A DNA stretch of 64,000 nucleotides from Paraburkholderia aromaticivorans (GCF_002278075.1 NZ_CP022989.1:1550001-1614000), one strand, 5' to 3'; shown: positions 8,287 through 21,117, numbered from the stretch's first letter. Made by a program: numbers and translations. Notes: generated from the letters alone by a model not told the origin.

Positions 8287-8576
8287 GCGAAGTGCTGAGC
8301 CCCGTCGCGAACCGCTTTGAAAGCGGCGCGACGCTGACCCACGAGAGCGCGAACGCCGCGCTCGCGGCGGGTTTGCAACGGATCGCGGCGGGCGCGAACG
8401 GCGTGGATTGCGCGCCGCTCGCGCAATTCGATTCGTCCGCGCTGGCCGTCCTCCTTGCGTGGCAGCGCGCCGCTCAAGCGCGCGGCGGCGCGTTCGAGAT
8501 CGTCAACCTGCCGGCTGGTCTCGCCAGCCTTGCGCAAGCCTACGGCGTCGATACCCTCTTATCGGCGCGACATTGA
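8283..8576 (+). CDS. mlaB: Mla STAS-domain protein MlaB
   Basis: Small cytoplasmic STAS protein (97 aa) that binds MlaF and is needed for assembly and activity of the transporter. The STAS core is visible in VDCAPLAQFDSSALAVLLAW. It starts with GTG inside the mlaC stop (GTGA, 8283-8286), so translation is coupled. It is the last gene of the mlaFEDACB set. Confidence 0.85.
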   Translation: MSEVLSPVANRFESGATLTHESANAALAAGLQRIAAGANGVDCAPLAQFDSSALAVLLAWQRAAQARGGAFEIVNLPAGLASLAQAYGVDTLLSARH

Positions 8577-8635
8577 CGCCCCCGGCGCGTCACTTCCAAA
8601 CCCCCCGGCTGAGATAGGGCCACCGATTTTTGCCC

Positions 8636-8641
8636 TATAAT
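8636..8641 (+). promoter_or_regulatory. candidate -10 upstream of ABC exporter
   Basis: A perfect TATAAT lies about 110 bases before the ATPase gene in the gap after mlaB. It is not backed by a clear -35, so it is only a candidate for a promoter separate from the mla one. Confidence 0.3.
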
Positions 8642-8747
8642 CAAACGTTTTTCGGGGCCTATAACCGGCCCCAATTCCGTTCCTTCCAGCATTTGTGCGC
8701 CCACTCAGGGCTCCTTTAGGCGCTGCGACGCACGCGGCCCACAGTCA

Positions 8748-9680
8748 ATGTCAGCCATAGAAATTCGTAACGTCAAGAAGCGCTACAAGGACTTGCAGGC
8801 GCTCAAGGGCGTCAGCCTCACAGTTGAAGAAGGCGAGTTCTTCGGACTGCTCGGTCCGAACGGCGCGGGCAAGACAACGCTCATCAGCATCCTCGCCGGG
8901 CTCGCGCGCGCCGATGAAGGCAGTATCGCGGTGCGTGGCCACGACGTGGTCAGTGATTTCCGCGCCGCGCGCCGCGCGCTCGGCGTGGTGCCGCAGGAAC
9001 TCGTGTTCGATCCGTTTTTCACGGTGCGCGAGACTTTGCGCATCCAGTCCGGCTACTACGGTCTGCGCAACAACGACGCGTGGATCGACGAGATCATGGC
9101 CAATCTCGACCTTACCGACAAAGCCGACGCCAACATGCGCGCGCTGTCGGGCGGTATGAAGCGCCGCGTGCTGGTCGCGCAGGCGCTGGTGCACCGGCCG
9201 CCGGTGATCGTGCTCGACGAGCCGACCGCGGGCGTCGACGTCGAATTGCGGCAAACGCTGTGGAAATTCATCTCGCGTCTGAACCGCGAAGGCCACACCA
9301 TCGTGCTGACCACGCACTACCTGGAAGAAGCCGAGTCGCTGTGCGACCGCATCGCCATGCTGCGGCGCGGTGAGGTCGTGGCGCTCGAACGCACCAGCAC
9401 GCTGCTGCAACGCTTTGCCGGCATGCAACTGTTCTTGCGTTTCGCGCAAGGCGTGTTGCCGGCCGATCTGCGTCCGCTCGAAGTGGAAAGCGGCGCGGGC
9501 AACGGCAATGGCCGCCAGCATCTGCTGCGTCTCGCCAGTTACGACGACGTCGAAAAGATTCTCGCGCAGTGCCGCACGGCGGGCTGCACATTCGAAGAAA
9601 TCGAGGTCCGCAAAGCCGACCTCGAAGATGTGTTCGTTCAGGTAATGAACGGCCCGGAAGTGATCGAGGGGCTTGCATGA
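8748..9680 (+). CDS. ABC exporter ATPase (YadG/NodI-like)
   Basis: ATP-binding subunit (310 aa) of an ABC-2 type exporter. The Walker A is GPNGAGKTT (residues 36-44), the signature LSGGMKRRVLVAQAL and the Walker B VIVLDEPTAGVD. The switch His is in VLTTHYLEEAESLCDRIAML. The C-terminal roughly 90 residues are the regulatory extension usual in the NodI/CcmA-like DRA family. It pairs with the permease that starts inside its stop region. The substrate is unknown; its place between the mla genes and ibaG/murA hints at an envelope role, which is inference. Confidence 0.85.
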   Translation: MSAIEIRNVKKRYKDLQALKGVSLTVEEGEFFGLLGPNGAGKTTLISILAGLARADEGSIAVRGHDVVSDFRAARRALGVVPQELVFDPFFTVRETLRIQSGYYGLRNNDAWIDEIMANLDLTDKADANMRALSGGMKRRVLVAQALVHRPPVIVLDEPTAGVDVELRQTLWKFISRLNREGHTIVLTTHYLEEAESLCDRIAMLRRGEVVALERTSTLLQRFAGMQLFLRFAQGVLPADLRPLEVESGAGNGNGRQHLLRLASYDDVEKILAQCRTAGCTFEEIEVRKADLEDVFVQVMNGPEVIEGLA

Positions 9681-10432
9681 GCGGTTTCCGTACGCTGTTT
9701 TACAAGGAGCTCCTGCGGTTCTGGAAGGTGGCGTTCCAGACGGTGCTGGCGCCGGTCATCACCGCGCTCCTGTATCTGACGATTTTCGGCCACGCTCTGC
9801 GCGGTCATGTGCAGGTCTATCCGGGTGTCGAATACACGAGTTTCCTGATTCCGGGTCTCGTGATGATGAGCGTGCTGCAAAATGCCTTCGCGAACAGTTC
9901 GTCCTCGCTGATCCAGTCGAAGATCACCGGCAATCTGGTGTTCGTGCTGTTGCCGCCGCTGTCGCACTACGAGATGTTCGGCGCCTATGTGCTCGCCGCG
10001 GTGGTGCGCGGCCTCGCCGTGGGTTTCGGCGTGTTCATCGTGACGATCTGGTTCGTGCCGGTCAGCTTCACCGCGCCGCTCTACATCGTTCTGTTCGCGA
10101 TTTTCGGCGCGGCGATTCTCGGCACGCTGGGCTTGATCGCGGGTATCTGGGCCGACAAATTCGACCAGCTCGCGGCGTTTCAAAATTTTCTGATCATGCC
10201 GCTCACGTTTCTCTCGGGCGTGTTCTACTCCACTCACACGCTGCCACCCGTGTGGCGCGAAGTGTCGCGGCTCAATCCCTTTTTCTACATGATCGACGGC
10301 TTTCGCTACGGTTTCTTCGGGATGTCGGATGTCAATCCGCTCGTGAGCCTCGCGATCGTCGCCGGTTTCTTTGTGGTGCTGGCCGTGGTGGCGATGCGCA
10401 TGCTCGCTTCCGGCTACAAACTGCGCCACTGA
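9677..10432 (+). CDS. ABC-2 type permease (YadH/NodJ-like)
   Basis: Membrane subunit (251 aa) of the exporter, with about six hydrophobic segments: FQTVLAPVITALLYLTIFG, FLIPGLVMMSVLQNAFAN, the central VRGLAVGFGVFIVTI and LYIVLFAIFGAAILGTLGLIAG helices, and the C-terminal VSLAIVAGFFVVLAVVAM. The motif FLSGVFYSTHTLPPVW is typical of the ABC-2 family. The ATG at 9677 overlaps the ATPase stop (ATGA). No substrate can be inferred. Confidence 0.87.
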   Translation: MSGFRTLFYKELLRFWKVAFQTVLAPVITALLYLTIFGHALRGHVQVYPGVEYTSFLIPGLVMMSVLQNAFANSSSSLIQSKITGNLVFVLLPPLSHYEMFGAYVLAAVVRGLAVGFGVFIVTIWFVPVSFTAPLYIVLFAIFGAAILGTLGLIAGIWADKFDQLAAFQNFLIMPLTFLSGVFYSTHTLPPVWREVSRLNPFFYMIDGFRYGFFGMSDVNPLVSLAIVAGFFVVLAVVAMRMLASGYKLRH

Positions 10433-10447
10433 TCAGGAGCTTCTCTC

Positions 10448-10687
10448 ATGTTGCCGACTCCCGAACAGGTCAAGCAATACATCGCCGCTGGGCTCGCCTG
10501 CCAGCATCTCGAAGTCGAAGGCGACGGCCAGCATTTCTTTGCGACCATCGTTTCGCCGAGCTTCGAAGGCAAGCGTCTGATCCAACGCCATCAACTCGTG
10601 TACGCGGCGCTCGGCGACCGCATGCGCGAAGAAATCCACGCGCTCAGCATGAAGACGCTGACGCCCGCCGAATGGCAGAACGCGTAA
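10448..10687 (+). CDS. ibaG: BolA-family protein IbaG
   Basis: A 79-residue BolA-like protein. Members bind [2Fe-2S] clusters together with monothiol glutaredoxins such as the grxD product encoded at 48978. It has the family helix-turn core, the FEGKRLIQRHQLVYAALGDRM segment and the conserved LSMKTLTPAEW end. Gene order mla-ibaG-murA is the same as in E. coli, which supports this paralogue assignment. Confidence 0.88.
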   Translation: MLPTPEQVKQYIAAGLACQHLEVEGDGQHFFATIVSPSFEGKRLIQRHQLVYAALGDRMREEIHALSMKTLTPAEWQNA

Positions 10688-12756
<2,069 letters not shown>

Positions 12757-12809
12757 TCGCGCTAGTGTGACCACGCTCTAAAGCGCGCCTTACCGAAACG
12801 GATACCCGT

Positions 12810-14132
12810 ATGTCTATCAAGATTCGCAAACTCGATTCCACCGCTCCCGACTTCCAGAAGTCGCTGCACGCGGTGCTCGCGTTCGAGGCGAGCGAAGACG
12901 AAGCAATCGAGCGCTCGGTCGCGCAGATTCTGAACGACGTGAAGGCGCGCGGCGACGCCGCGGTGCTCGAGTACACGCGCCGCTTCGACCGTGTCGAGGC
13001 AAACAGCGTCGACGCGCTCGAGCTGCCGATGTCGGAGCTGGAAGCGGCGCTGGAAGGCCTCGAGCCGAAGCGCCGCGCGGCGCTCGAAGCGGCGGCGGCG
13101 CGGGTGCGCGGCTACCACGAGAAGCAGAAGATCGAATGCGGCAGCCATAGCTGGCAGTACACGGAAGCCGACGGCACCGTGCTGGGCCAGAAGGTTACGC
13201 CGCTCGATCGCGCCGGTATCTACGTGCCGGGCGGCAAGGCGGCGTATCCGTCGTCGGTGCTGATGAACGCGATTCCGGCGCGAGTGGCCGGCGTGCGCGA
13301 AATCGTCATGGTGGTGCCGACGCCGGACGGCGTGAAGAATCCGCTGGTGCTCGCGGCCGCGTTGCTCGGCGGCGTGGATCGCGTATTCACGATCGGCGGC
13401 GCCCAGGCGGTGGGCGCGCTGGCGTACGGCACGGCGACCATTCCCGCGGTCGACAAGATCTGCGGTCCGGGCAACGCGTATGTCGCCTCGGCCAAGCGCC
13501 GGGTGTTCGGCACGGTCGGCATCGACATGATCGCCGGGCCGTCGGAAATTCTCGTGCTGTGCGACGGCACCACGGACCCGCGCTGGGTGGCGATGGACCT
13601 GTTCTCGCAAGCCGAGCACGACGAACTCGCGCAGTCCATCCTGCTGTGCCCGGACGACGCGTTCATCGGCCGGGTAAGAGATGCGATCGACGAACTGCTG
13701 CCCACCATGCCGCGCCGCGACGTGATCAGCGCGTCGCTGGAAGGGCGCGGCGCGCTGGTCAAGGTGCGCGACATGGCCGAAGCCTGCGCGATCGCCAACG
13801 ACATCGCCCCGGAGCACCTCGAAATCTCCGCGCTGGAGCCGCATCAATGGGGCCAGCTGATCCGCCATGCCGGCGCGATCTTCCTCGGCCGCTACACCAG
13901 CGAAAGCCTCGGCGACTACTGCGCGGGGCCAAATCACGTTTTGCCTACGTCTCGTACCGCACGGTTCTCGTCTCCCTTGGGCGTCTATGATTTCTTCAAG
14001 CGTTCGAGCGTGATCGAGGTCAGCGCGGAAGGTGCGCAGACGCTTGGCGAGATCGCCGCCGAACTCGCTTACGGCGAAGGCCTGCAGGCGCATGCCCGAA
14101 GCGCCGAATACCGGATGCGGCAAAACGGCTGA
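12810..14132 (+). CDS. hisD: histidinol dehydrogenase HisD
   Basis: Zn-dependent enzyme (440 aa) that oxidises histidinol to histidine in two NAD+ steps. Conserved parts are [39 protein letters not shown] and [11 protein letters not shown]. The metal and catalytic segments are [23 protein letters not shown] and [23 protein letters not shown]. It follows hisG after a 53-base gap and is full length. Confidence 0.95.
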   Translation: MSIKIRKLDSTAPDFQKSLHAVLAFEASEDEAIERSVAQILNDVKARGDAAVLEYTRRFDRVEANSVDALELPMSELEAALEGLEPKRRAALEAAAARVRGYHEKQKIECGSHSWQYTEADGTVLGQKVTPLDRAGIYVPGGKAAYPSSVLMNAIPARVAGVREIVMVVPTPDGVKNPLVLAAALLGGVDRVFTIGGAQAVGALAYGTATIPAVDKICGPGNAYVASAKRRVFGTVGIDMIAGPSEILVLCDGTTDPRWVAMDLFSQAEHDELAQSILLCPDDAFIGRVRDAIDELLPTMPRRDVISASLEGRGALVKVRDMAEACAIANDIAPEHLEISALEPHQWGQLIRHAGAIFLGRYTSESLGDYCAGPNHVLPTSRTARFSSPLGVYDFFKRSSVIEVSAEGAQTLGEIAAELAYGEGLQAHARSAEYRMRQNG

Positions 14133-14302
14133 GTGCGTTGAGTCCGACGCTCAAGCCGCGGGCATCGAACCGATGCCCGCGAACGCCGGCGACGGATTGC
14201 GCGCGGTTCCACGTTCAATAACGACATCAGAGACCAAGCTGGGGCGGCCCGCATGCCGCCGACGCCGGGCCGGCGTTTCCTCGCGGCCCGCTCCACCGAC
14301 CT

Positions 14303-15373
14303 ATGACGACACCTCAAGACATCATCCGCCGCGACGTGCTCGCGATGACGAGCTATCCGGTTCCGGACGCGACGGGCTACATCAAGCTCGACGCGATGGA
14401 AAATCCGTTCCCGCTGCCGCCGGTGCTGGCCGCGCATCTGGGCGAGCACCTGGCGGGGGTCGCGCTGAACCGCTATCCGGCGCCGCGTCCGGATGCGCTG
14501 ATCGAGAAGATCAAGCGTGTGATGCAGGTGCCGGCCGGCTGCGACGTGCTGCTCGGCAACGGCTCGGACGAGATCATCAGCATGGTGTCGGTCGCATGCT
14601 CGCAGCCGGGCGCCAAGGTGCTCGCGCCTGTGCCGGGTTTCGTGATGTATCAGATGTCGGCGAAACTGGCGAATCTCGAGTTCGTCGGCGTGCCGCTGAA
14701 AGCGGACTTCACGCTCGACACCGAAGCGATGCTGGCCGCGATCGCCGAGCACCAGCCGGCGATCATCTACCTCGCCTATCCGAACAACCCGACCGGCACG
14801 CTGTTCGACGACGCCGACATGGAGCGCATCATCGCCGCGGCCAGTAAGAGCCTCGTGGTGATCGACGAGGCCTACCAGCCGTTCGCGCAGCAAAGCTGGC
14901 TGCCGCGCGCCGACGCGTTCGACAATGTCGTAGTCATGCGCACGGTGTCCAAGCTCGGTCTGGCCGGCATCCGTCTCGGGTATCTGGTCGGCAAGCCGGC
15001 CTGGCTGACCGAATTCGACAAAGTGCGGCCTCCGTACAACACCAACGTGCTCACACAAGCCGCCGCCGATTTTCTGCTCGATCACGTCGACGTGCTCGAT
15101 TCGCAAGCCGCGCAATTGCGTGAAGAACGGACGAAACTCGCGCACGCAGTGGCCGGGTTGCCGGGCGCCGAAGTGTTCCCGAGCGCCGGCAACTTCCTGC
15201 TGGTGCGCGTGCCGGATGCGTCGGTCCTGTTCGAAACGCTACTGGCGGCGCGGGTTCTGATCAAAAACGTGAGTAAAATGCATCCATTGCTGGCCAATTG
15301 CGTGCGTTTGACCGTCGGTTCGCCGGAAGAAAACGCGCAATTGCTCGCCGCACTGAAGCTCGTATTGCACTGA
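14303..15373 (+). CDS. hisC: histidinol-phosphate aminotransferase HisC
   Basis: PLP enzyme of aminotransferase class II (356 aa) converting imidazole-acetol phosphate to histidinol phosphate. Motifs: [12 protein letters not shown] near the N-terminus, [25 protein letters not shown] and VIDEAYQPF. The PLP lysine lies in [15 protein letters not shown], and a C-terminal arginine in [14 protein letters not shown] 170-base gap precedes it, longer than most in this operon. Confidence 0.95.
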   Translation: MTTPQDIIRRDVLAMTSYPVPDATGYIKLDAMENPFPLPPVLAAHLGEHLAGVALNRYPAPRPDALIEKIKRVMQVPAGCDVLLGNGSDEIISMVSVACSQPGAKVLAPVPGFVMYQMSAKLANLEFVGVPLKADFTLDTEAMLAAIAEHQPAIIYLAYPNNPTGTLFDDADMERIIAAASKSLVVIDEAYQPFAQQSWLPRADAFDNVVVMRTVSKLGLAGIRLGYLVGKPAWLTEFDKVRPPYNTNVLTQAAADFLLDHVDVLDSQAAQLREERTKLAHAVAGLPGAEVFPSAGNFLLVRVPDASVLFETLLAARVLIKNVSKMHPLLANCVRLTVGSPEENAQLLAALKLVLH

Positions 15374-15487
15374 AGGCGTGCCGAATGGCCGCGCAAGCGC
15401 GTTTCCCGACAACGGGAAAGCACTCGCGGCCCGCCGTTTTCCCATCCCACCTACTTATCGCTTTCTAGCTAGATTCGAGGAATTACC

Positions 15488-16075
15488 ATGCGCCTTGCGG
15501 AAGTCGTTCGCAACACCAGCGAAACGCAGATCCGTGTGAAGATCAATCTGGACGGCACCGGTCAGCAGAAGCTGGCCACCGGCGTGCCGTTTCTGGACCA
15601 CATGCTCGACCAGATCGCGCGGCATGGATTGTTCGACCTCGAGATCGAAGCGCATGGCGATTTGCATATCGACGACCACCACACGGTCGAAGATACCGGC
15701 ATCACGCTCGGCCAGGCCGTCGCGAAAGCGATCGGCGACAAGAAGGGCATTCGCCGTTACGGTCATTCTTACGTGCCGCTCGACGAAGCGCTCTCGCGCG
15801 TCGTGATCGATTTTTCCGGTCGTCCGGGGCTCGAATTCCATGTGCCGTTTACGCGCGCGCGGATCGGCACGTTCGACGTCGATCTATCCATCGAATTTTT
15901 CCGCGGCTTCGTGAATCACGCCGGCGTGACGCTGCATATCGACAACCTGCGCGGCCTGAACGCCCATCACCAGATGGAAACGGTGTTCAAGGCGTTCGGG
16001 CGTGCATTGCGCATGGCCACCGAACTGGACGAACGCGCGGCGGGGCAGATTCCGTCGACCAAGGGCAGCCTTTAA
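15488..16075 (+). CDS. hisB: imidazoleglycerol-phosphate dehydratase HisB
   Basis: Mn-dependent dehydratase of 195 aa. It has the two metal-binding repeats, [18 protein letters not shown] with [14 protein letters not shown], and later [13 protein letters not shown] with [17 protein letters not shown]. The E. coli HisB N-terminal phosphatase domain is absent, so histidinol-phosphate phosphatase must come from another locus. Confidence 0.95.
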   Translation: MRLAEVVRNTSETQIRVKINLDGTGQQKLATGVPFLDHMLDQIARHGLFDLEIEAHGDLHIDDHHTVEDTGITLGQAVAKAIGDKKGIRRYGHSYVPLDEALSRVVIDFSGRPGLEFHVPFTRARIGTFDVDLSIEFFRGFVNHAGVTLHIDNLRGLNAHHQMETVFKAFGRALRMATELDERAAGQIPSTKGSL

Positions 16076-16142
16076 GCGCTCGTTAGCTGGCTCATTTACC
16101 TGGACCGGGACCGGCGCCGATTGCGCTCGCACCCGGTGTGCG

Positions 16143-16763
16143 ATGGACATTCTGAAGTCGTTTATTTCGCTGCTGGCGTTGATCAACCCGGTCGGCGCCA
16201 TCCCGTTCTTCATGAGCCTGACGGCGCATCAGAGCGACGCCGAGCGGCGGAGGACCATCCGGATCGCGGCCATTTCGGTGTTCTGCGTGATTGCGGTGAC
16301 CACGCTGCTCGGGCAGCAGATCATCAGCTTCTTCGGCATTTCGGTCGGCTCGCTCGAAGTGGGCGGCGGGATCATCATGCTGCTGATGGCGATCAACATG
16401 TTGAACGCGCAGATCGGCAACAGCCGGTCGACGCCGGAAGAACGCCACGAAGCGGAGCAGAAGGACAACATCGCGGTCGTGCCGCTGGCGATTCCGCTGT
16501 TGACCGGTCCGGGCGCGATCAGCACCACGATCATCTATGCGGCCGGTTCGGCGCACTGGTACGACCGGATCAGCCTCGTCGCGATCGGCGCGGTGTTGGC
16601 GGCGATCTGTTTTTTTTCGCTGCGCCTCGCCGAACCGATTGCCCGCTGGGTCGGTCGCACGGGTATCAACATCGGCACGCGGCTCATGGGTTTGATGTTA
16701 TCGGCGCTGGCGGTGGAATTCATCGTCGATGGATTGAAGGCATTGCTGCCTAATTTGAAATGA
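16143..16763 (+). CDS. MarC/UPF0056 family membrane protein
   Basis: Integral membrane protein of the MarC (UPF0056) family, 206 aa with about six hydrophobic helices. It opens with [20 protein letters not shown] and has the conserved [17 protein letters not shown] segment. The function of MarC proteins is unsettled; an early link to multiple antibiotic resistance was withdrawn. Its stop overlaps the hisH start (ATGA at 16760-16763), so it is embedded in and coupled to the his operon although no role in histidine synthesis is known. Confidence 0.88.
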   Translation: MDILKSFISLLALINPVGAIPFFMSLTAHQSDAERRRTIRIAAISVFCVIAVTTLLGQQIISFFGISVGSLEVGGGIIMLLMAINMLNAQIGNSRSTPEERHEAEQKDNIAVVPLAIPLLTGPGAISTTIIYAAGSAHWYDRISLVAIGAVLAAICFFSLRLAEPIARWVGRTGINIGTRLMGLMLSALAVEFIVDGLKALLPNLK

Positions 16764-17401
16764 AAACTTCGATAGCGATTGTGGATTACGGAATGGGCAA
16801 CCTGCGCTCGGTTGCCCAGGCACTGCGCAAAGCCGCGCCGGAAGCGGATGTGGCGATCGTCGACCGGCCGGAAGCGATCCGTGCCGCCGACCGCGTGGTG
16901 CTGCCAGGCCAAGGTGCGATGCCCGACTGCATGCGCAGTCTCGGCGAGTCCGGCTTGCAGGAAGCGGTGATCGAAGCGTCGCGCACCAAGCCGTTGATGG
17001 GCGTGTGCGTCGGCGAGCAGATGCTGTTCGACTGGAGCGCGGAGGGCGACACGCCCGGCCTCGGCCTGTTGCCCGGCAAGGTGCTGCGCTTCGACCTTGA
17101 AGGCCAACTGCAGGACGACGGCTCGCGTTTCAAGGTGCCGCAAATGGGCTGGAACCGCGTGCGCCAGACGCAGCCGCATCCGCTCTGGGACGGCGTCGCG
17201 GACAACGCGTTCTTCTACTTCGTGCACAGTTATTACGTGGTGCCGGACAATGCCGCCCATACGGCGGGCGAAACGGTGTATGGCGTGCCCTTTACCTCGG
17301 CGGTGGCGCGGGATAACATCTTCGCGACCCAATTCCACCCTGAAAAGAGCGCCGAAGCGGGGCTGCGCGTGTATCGCAACTTCGTGCACTGGAACCCGTG
17401 A
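16760..17401 (+). CDS. hisH: imidazole glycerol phosphate synthase, glutaminase subunit HisH
   Basis: Class I glutamine amidotransferase (213 aa) that supplies ammonia to HisF. The nucleophile Cys83 lies in [11 protein letters not shown]. The oxyanion segment is [11 protein letters not shown], and the His/Glu of the triad are in TQFHPEKS near the C-terminus. The ATG overlaps the marC stop. HisF is encoded 1.2 kb downstream in the same direction. Confidence 0.95.
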   Translation: MKTSIAIVDYGMGNLRSVAQALRKAAPEADVAIVDRPEAIRAADRVVLPGQGAMPDCMRSLGESGLQEAVIEASRTKPLMGVCVGEQMLFDWSAEGDTPGLGLLPGKVLRFDLEGQLQDDGSRFKVPQMGWNRVRQTQPHPLWDGVADNAFFYFVHSYYVVPDNAAHTAGETVYGVPFTSAVARDNIFATQFHPEKSAEAGLRVYRNFVHWNP

Positions 17402-17615
17402 GCGCCTTTCTTCATCCTGTTGCCGCGCGTCGTTTCGCCACAAGCGAAACGTGCGCCGCGCGCCGCAATGGCGGCATCGCGATTTCGCTTGCCCACGACG
17501 CCGCGCAAGGGCGTCGAAAGAGTTGTACTAAACTAGCGAAACGGCGTCCCGGCGGGCTGAACCATCAGTCGCTCGCGCCGACCTCCAACCCATTCCCAGA
17601 CAACACCCGATTGCT

Positions 17616-18368
17616 ATGCTGCTGATCCCCGCCATCGACCTGAAAGACGGTCAGTGTGTACGCCTCAAACAGGGCGATATGGACCAGGCGACGATATTTT
17701 CCGAGGAACCGGCGGCGATGGCCCGACACTGGGTCGATCGCGGAGCCCGGCGTCTGCACCTCGTCGACCTGAATGGCGCGTTCGCCGGCAAGCCGAAGAA
17801 CGAAGACGCGATTCGCGCGATCATCGAGGAGGTGGGCGGCGAGATTCCCGTTCAACTGGGCGGCGGCATTCGCGACCTGAATACGATCGAGCGCTATCTG
17901 GACGACGGTTTGTCGTACGTGATCATCGGCACGGCGGCGGTGAAGAATCCCGGCTTTTTGCAGGATGCCTGCACGGCGTTCGGCGGCCATATCATCGTCG
18001 GGCTGGATGCGAAAGACGGCAAGGTCGCAACCGACGGCTGGAGCAAGCTGACCGGTCACGAAGTGGCCGATCTCGCGCGCAAGTTCGAGGACTACGGCTG
18101 CGAGTCGATCATCTACACCGACATCGGCCGAGACGGCATGCTGCAGGGCATCAACATCGAAGCGACGGTGCGTCTCGCGCGCGCGGTGAAGATTCCGGTG
18201 ATCGCGAGCGGCGGGTTGTCGAACCTCGCGGACATCGAATCGCTGTGCGAAGTCGAAGACGAAGGCATTGAAGGCGTGATCTGCGGCCGGGCCATCTACT
18301 CGGGCGACCTCGACTTCGCGGCGGCGCAAACCCTCGCGGACCGGCTGCGCGAATCGGACGACGCTTAA
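17616..18368 (+). CDS. hisA: ProFAR isomerase HisA
   Basis: TIM-barrel isomerase (250 aa) converting ProFAR to PRFAR. The catalytic Asp of the first strand is in [18 protein letters not shown] and the second in [12 protein letters not shown]. Phosphate-binding loops are QLGGGIRDL and [10 protein letters not shown]. It is homologous to HisF encoded next to it. A 214-base gap separates it from hisH. Confidence 0.95.
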   Translation: MLLIPAIDLKDGQCVRLKQGDMDQATIFSEEPAAMARHWVDRGARRLHLVDLNGAFAGKPKNEDAIRAIIEEVGGEIPVQLGGGIRDLNTIERYLDDGLSYVIIGTAAVKNPGFLQDACTAFGGHIIVGLDAKDGKVATDGWSKLTGHEVADLARKFEDYGCESIIYTDIGRDGMLQGINIEATVRLARAVKIPVIASGGLSNLADIESLCEVEDEGIEGVICGRAIYSGDLDFAAAQTLADRLRESDDA

Positions 18369-18588
18369 CACGGTGAGGCGGGGCCGGCAGGCTTGCCGCT
18401 CGCGCCTCGTGCGTTCGGCGTCGCGGTGAGCGAATCGTCGGCGTCCGAGCGCTGCGGCCTGACACCGGCATACCACCGTCTCGAGCCGGTTGCGCGGAAC
18501 TCACCGGCGGCGCGACTGACCGCGCCGGCACTGTGCCGCTCGCCCAGGCGAGCGGCCTCATCAGCGGTATTGGCAGAATTGCAAGATC

Positions 18589-19362
18589 ATGGCTCTAGCT
18601 AAACGCATCATCCCCTGTCTCGACGTCACGGCTGGCCGTGTGGTCAAGGGCGTCAACTTCGTCGAACTGCGCGATGCGGGCGACCCGGTCGAAATCGCCC
18701 GCCGTTACGACGATCAGGGCGCCGACGAACTCACCTTCCTCGACATCACGGCGACTTCGGATCAGCGCGACCTGATTCTGCCGATCATCGAAGCGGTCGC
18801 CTCGCAGGTGTTCATTCCGCTGACGGTCGGCGGCGGCGTGCGCGCCGTCGAAGACGTGCGGCGTCTGCTGAACGCGGGCGCGGACAAGATCAGCATGAAT
18901 TCGTCGGCAGTGGCGAATCCGCAGCTCGTGAAAGACGCAACGGACAAATACGGCTCGCAATGCATCGTGGTCGCGATCGACGCGAAGCGCGTCTCCGCGC
19001 AAGGCGAAACGCCGCGCTGGGAAGTTTTCACGCACGGCGGACGCAAGGCCACCGGGCTGGATGCGGTCGAATGGGCGCGCAAGATGGCCGAACTCGGCGC
19101 CGGCGAAATCCTGCTGACCAGCATGGATCGCGACGGCACCAAGAGCGGCTTCGACCTCGCGCTCACGCGCGCGGTGTCCGACGCGGTGCCGATCCCGGTG
19201 ATCGCCTCGGGCGGCGTGGGCAACCTGCAGCATCTGGCGGACGGCATCAAGGAGGGCCACGCGGACGCTGTACTCGCCGCGAGCATTTTCCACTACGGCG
19301 AACACACCGTGGGCGAGGCCAAGCGCTTCATGGCCGATCAAGGCATTTCGGTGAGGTTGTGA
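18589..19362 (+). CDS. hisF: imidazole glycerol phosphate synthase, cyclase subunit HisF
   Basis: TIM-barrel cyclase (257 aa) that uses ammonia from HisH to form IGP and AICAR. Catalytic Asp residues are in [17 protein letters not shown] and [15 protein letters not shown]. Phosphate loops are [12 protein letters not shown] and [13 protein letters not shown]. The ATG is at 18589, 220 bases after hisA; hisI begins 2 bases after its stop codon. Confidence 0.95.
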   Translation: MALAKRIIPCLDVTAGRVVKGVNFVELRDAGDPVEIARRYDDQGADELTFLDITATSDQRDLILPIIEAVASQVFIPLTVGGGVRAVEDVRRLLNAGADKISMNSSAVANPQLVKDATDKYGSQCIVVAIDAKRVSAQGETPRWEVFTHGGRKATGLDAVEWARKMAELGAGEILLTSMDRDGTKSGFDLALTRAVSDAVPIPVIASGGVGNLQHLADGIKEGHADAVLAASIFHYGEHTVGEAKRFMADQGISVRL

Positions 19363-19363
19363 C

Positions 19364-19774
19364 GTGGTGAATCCCTCGGCAATCAATTGGCTCGACAAGG
19401 TCAGGTGGGACGCGAACGGCCTCGTGCCGGTGATCGCGCAGGAAGCGTCGACAAACGACGTGCTGATGTTCGCGTGGATGAACCGCGAAGCGTTGGCGAA
19501 AACCGTCGAAACGGGCCGTGCGGTGTATTTCTCGCGATCGCGTCAGCGGCTGTGGTTCAAGGGCGAAGAGTCCGGCCACGTGCAGCATGTGCACGAACTG
19601 CGGCTCGATTGCGACGAAGACGTCGTGCTGCTGAAGGTGGAGCAGGTGTCGGGCATTGCCTGCCATACCGGCCGCCACTCGTGCTTTTTCCAGAAATTCG
19701 AAGGCTCGGTGGAAGATGGCGACTGGGTCGCCGTCGATCCGGTGCTGAAAGACCCCGAACACATCTACAAATGA
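19364..19774 (+). CDS. hisI: phosphoribosyl-AMP cyclohydrolase HisI
   Basis: Zn enzyme (136 aa) opening the adenine ring of PR-AMP. It has [12 protein letters not shown] and the metal site in [15 protein letters not shown] and [13 protein letters not shown]. It starts with GTG at 19364 (a second GTG follows). It is a separate gene from hisE, whereas enterobacteria carry a hisIE fusion. It overlaps hisE by 4 bases (ATGA). Confidence 0.95.
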   Translation: MVNPSAINWLDKVRWDANGLVPVIAQEASTNDVLMFAWMNREALAKTVETGRAVYFSRSRQRLWFKGEESGHVQHVHELRLDCDEDVVLLKVEQVSGIACHTGRHSCFFQKFEGSVEDGDWVAVDPVLKDPEHIYK

Positions 19775-20166
19775 CGCAATCCACGCAAACCACGTCGTCT
19801 GACTCCGCGTCCACGACCGACACGCTGCTGCGCCTCGCGGCGATCATCGACAGCCGCAAGGGCGGCGATCCGGACGTCTCGTACGTATCGCGCCTGTTCC
19901 ACAAGGGCGACGACGCGGTGCTGAAGAAGATCGGCGAAGAAGCCACCGAAGTCGTGCTGGCCGCCAAAGATGCGCGCCACGGCGGCGCGCCGAAAGCGCT
20001 GGTCGGGGAAGTCGCGGACCTGTGGTTTCACTGCCTCGTGATGCTGTCGCACTTCGATCTGAACCCCGCGGACGTGCTCGCCGAACTCGAGCGCCGCGAA
20101 GGCATGTCGGGCATCGAGGAAAAGGCGCTGCGCAAGAGCCGCGAGCGCGAGCAGAACGGCGATTGA
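19771..20166 (+). CDS. hisE: phosphoribosyl-ATP pyrophosphatase HisE
   Basis: MazG-like all-helical pyrophosphatase (131 aa) acting second in histidine synthesis. Core motifs are [31 protein letters not shown] and [13 protein letters not shown], giving the acidic Mg-binding residues. The first 20 residues (Ser/Thr-rich) are a variable lead. It ends the his cluster and is translationally coupled to hisI. Confidence 0.94.
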   Translation: MTQSTQTTSSDSASTTDTLLRLAAIIDSRKGGDPDVSYVSRLFHKGDDAVLKKIGEEATEVVLAAKDARHGGAPKALVGEVADLWFHCLVMLSHFDLNPADVLAELERREGMSGIEEKALRKSREREQNGD

Positions 20167-20173
20167 GCGGCGG

Positions 20174-20203
20174 CGGTCCGGCGACCGGGCGGTGGCCGGA
20201 CCG
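20174..20203 (+). terminator. stem-loop after hisE
   Basis: A perfect 9-bp stem (CGGTCCGGC pairing with GCCGGACCG) with a 12-nt loop lies 8 bases after the hisE stop. No U-run follows, so it is not a classical intrinsic terminator. It may stabilise the his mRNA 3' end or act with Rho. Confidence 0.35.
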
Positions 20204-20274
20204 CGGTGGCGCGCCGCAGTCTTGAAGTGGCGGGCACTGAACGCATCTGATCGCATCCTTGGGAGGACGCAAGC

Positions 20275-20670
20275 ATGGAACAGTCGCATGAAAGCTATTC
20301 GCCGCCGGCCTACCGCAATGCTATCGAGCCGGAACGCGAGCGCAGCCTGCGCACGCTCACCCACGTTCTGTATGCGCTGTACGCGGTTCACTGGCTAACG
20401 GGCGGCCTGACGATCCTGATCGCGATCATCATCAACTACGTGAAGCGGCCCGATGTGGTGGGCACGCCCTACGAAGCCCACTTCGAGTGGCAGATCCGTT
20501 CTTTCTGGATGGCCTTGCTGGGTTATCTGATCGGCGGCGTGCTGCTGTTCGTGGTGATCGGCATTCCGGTACTGTGGGCCGTGAGCATCTGGATGTTGTA
20601 CCGTATTATCAAAGGCTGGCTGTATCTGTACGATAACAAGCCGCTCGCGAATCCGCGTGGCTGGTTCTGA
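20275..20670 (+). CDS. small membrane protein (DUF4870-like)
   Basis: Protein of 131 aa with a hydrophilic N-terminus and three hydrophobic segments: YALYAVHWLTGGLTILIAIII, FWMALLGYLIGGVLLFVVIG and IPVLWAVSIWMLYRIIKGW. It ends with LYLYDNKPLANPRGWF. The arrangement fits the DUF4870/COG3671 membrane proteins, which have no settled function. A GGAGG-like ribosome site (GGGAGGAC) stands upstream of the ATG. Confidence 0.7.
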   Translation: MEQSHESYSPPAYRNAIEPERERSLRTLTHVLYALYAVHWLTGGLTILIAIIINYVKRPDVVGTPYEAHFEWQIRSFWMALLGYLIGGVLLFVVIGIPVLWAVSIWMLYRIIKGWLYLYDNKPLANPRGWF

Positions 20671-20751
20671 GTTTCGTCCGACCGTTGCCGGGCCTGACAT
20701 GAACCGCGCCACGCATGCTTCGCGTTTCAGCCCTACTGTGTCAGGAATACG

Positions 20752-21117
20752 ATGAGCCACGACCCGAACTGCCTTTTCTGCAAGATCGCCGCCGGCGAGA
20801 TCCCGTCGACCAAAGTCCACGAAGACGACGAGTTCATTGCCTTCCGCGACATTCGTCCGGCGGCCGAAACGCATGTGCTGGTGATACCGCGCAAGCACAT
20901 CGCCACGCTGTCGAATTGCACCGAAAGCGATGCGCCGCTGCTTGGTAGAATGCTTGTCTTGACCGCGCGTCTGGCCGATCAGTTAGGCGTGGCGTACACC
21001 GGCGGCGAAACGGGTTTTCGCACTGTCATCAATACTGGTCCGGGCGGCGGGCAAGAGGTGTATCACCTGCACGCGCATATTCTCGCGGGACCGCGCCCCT
21101 GGCAGCGCATGGGCTGA
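20752..21117 (+). CDS. HIT-family nucleotide hydrolase (HinT-like)
   Basis: Histidine-triad protein (121 aa) acting on purine nucleoside phosphoramidates or similar nucleotides. It begins NCLFCKIAAGEIPSTKVHED. The conserved His of HVLVIPRKHIATL is present, and the triad HLHAH (in EVYHLHAHILAG) is near the C-terminus. Length and motifs match the HinT branch, not Fhit or GalT. Confidence 0.92.
   Translation: MSHDPNCLFCKIAAGEIPSTKVHEDDEFIAFRDIRPAAETHVLVIPRKHIATLSNCTESDAPLLGRMLVLTARLADQLGVAYTGGETGFRTVINTGPGGGQEVYHLHAHILAGPRPWQRMG

Noticed and set aside
12762..14123. 453-codon minus-strand ORF opposite hisD
   Set aside because: Mirror frame of hisD; composition and lack of motifs mark it as a shadow.
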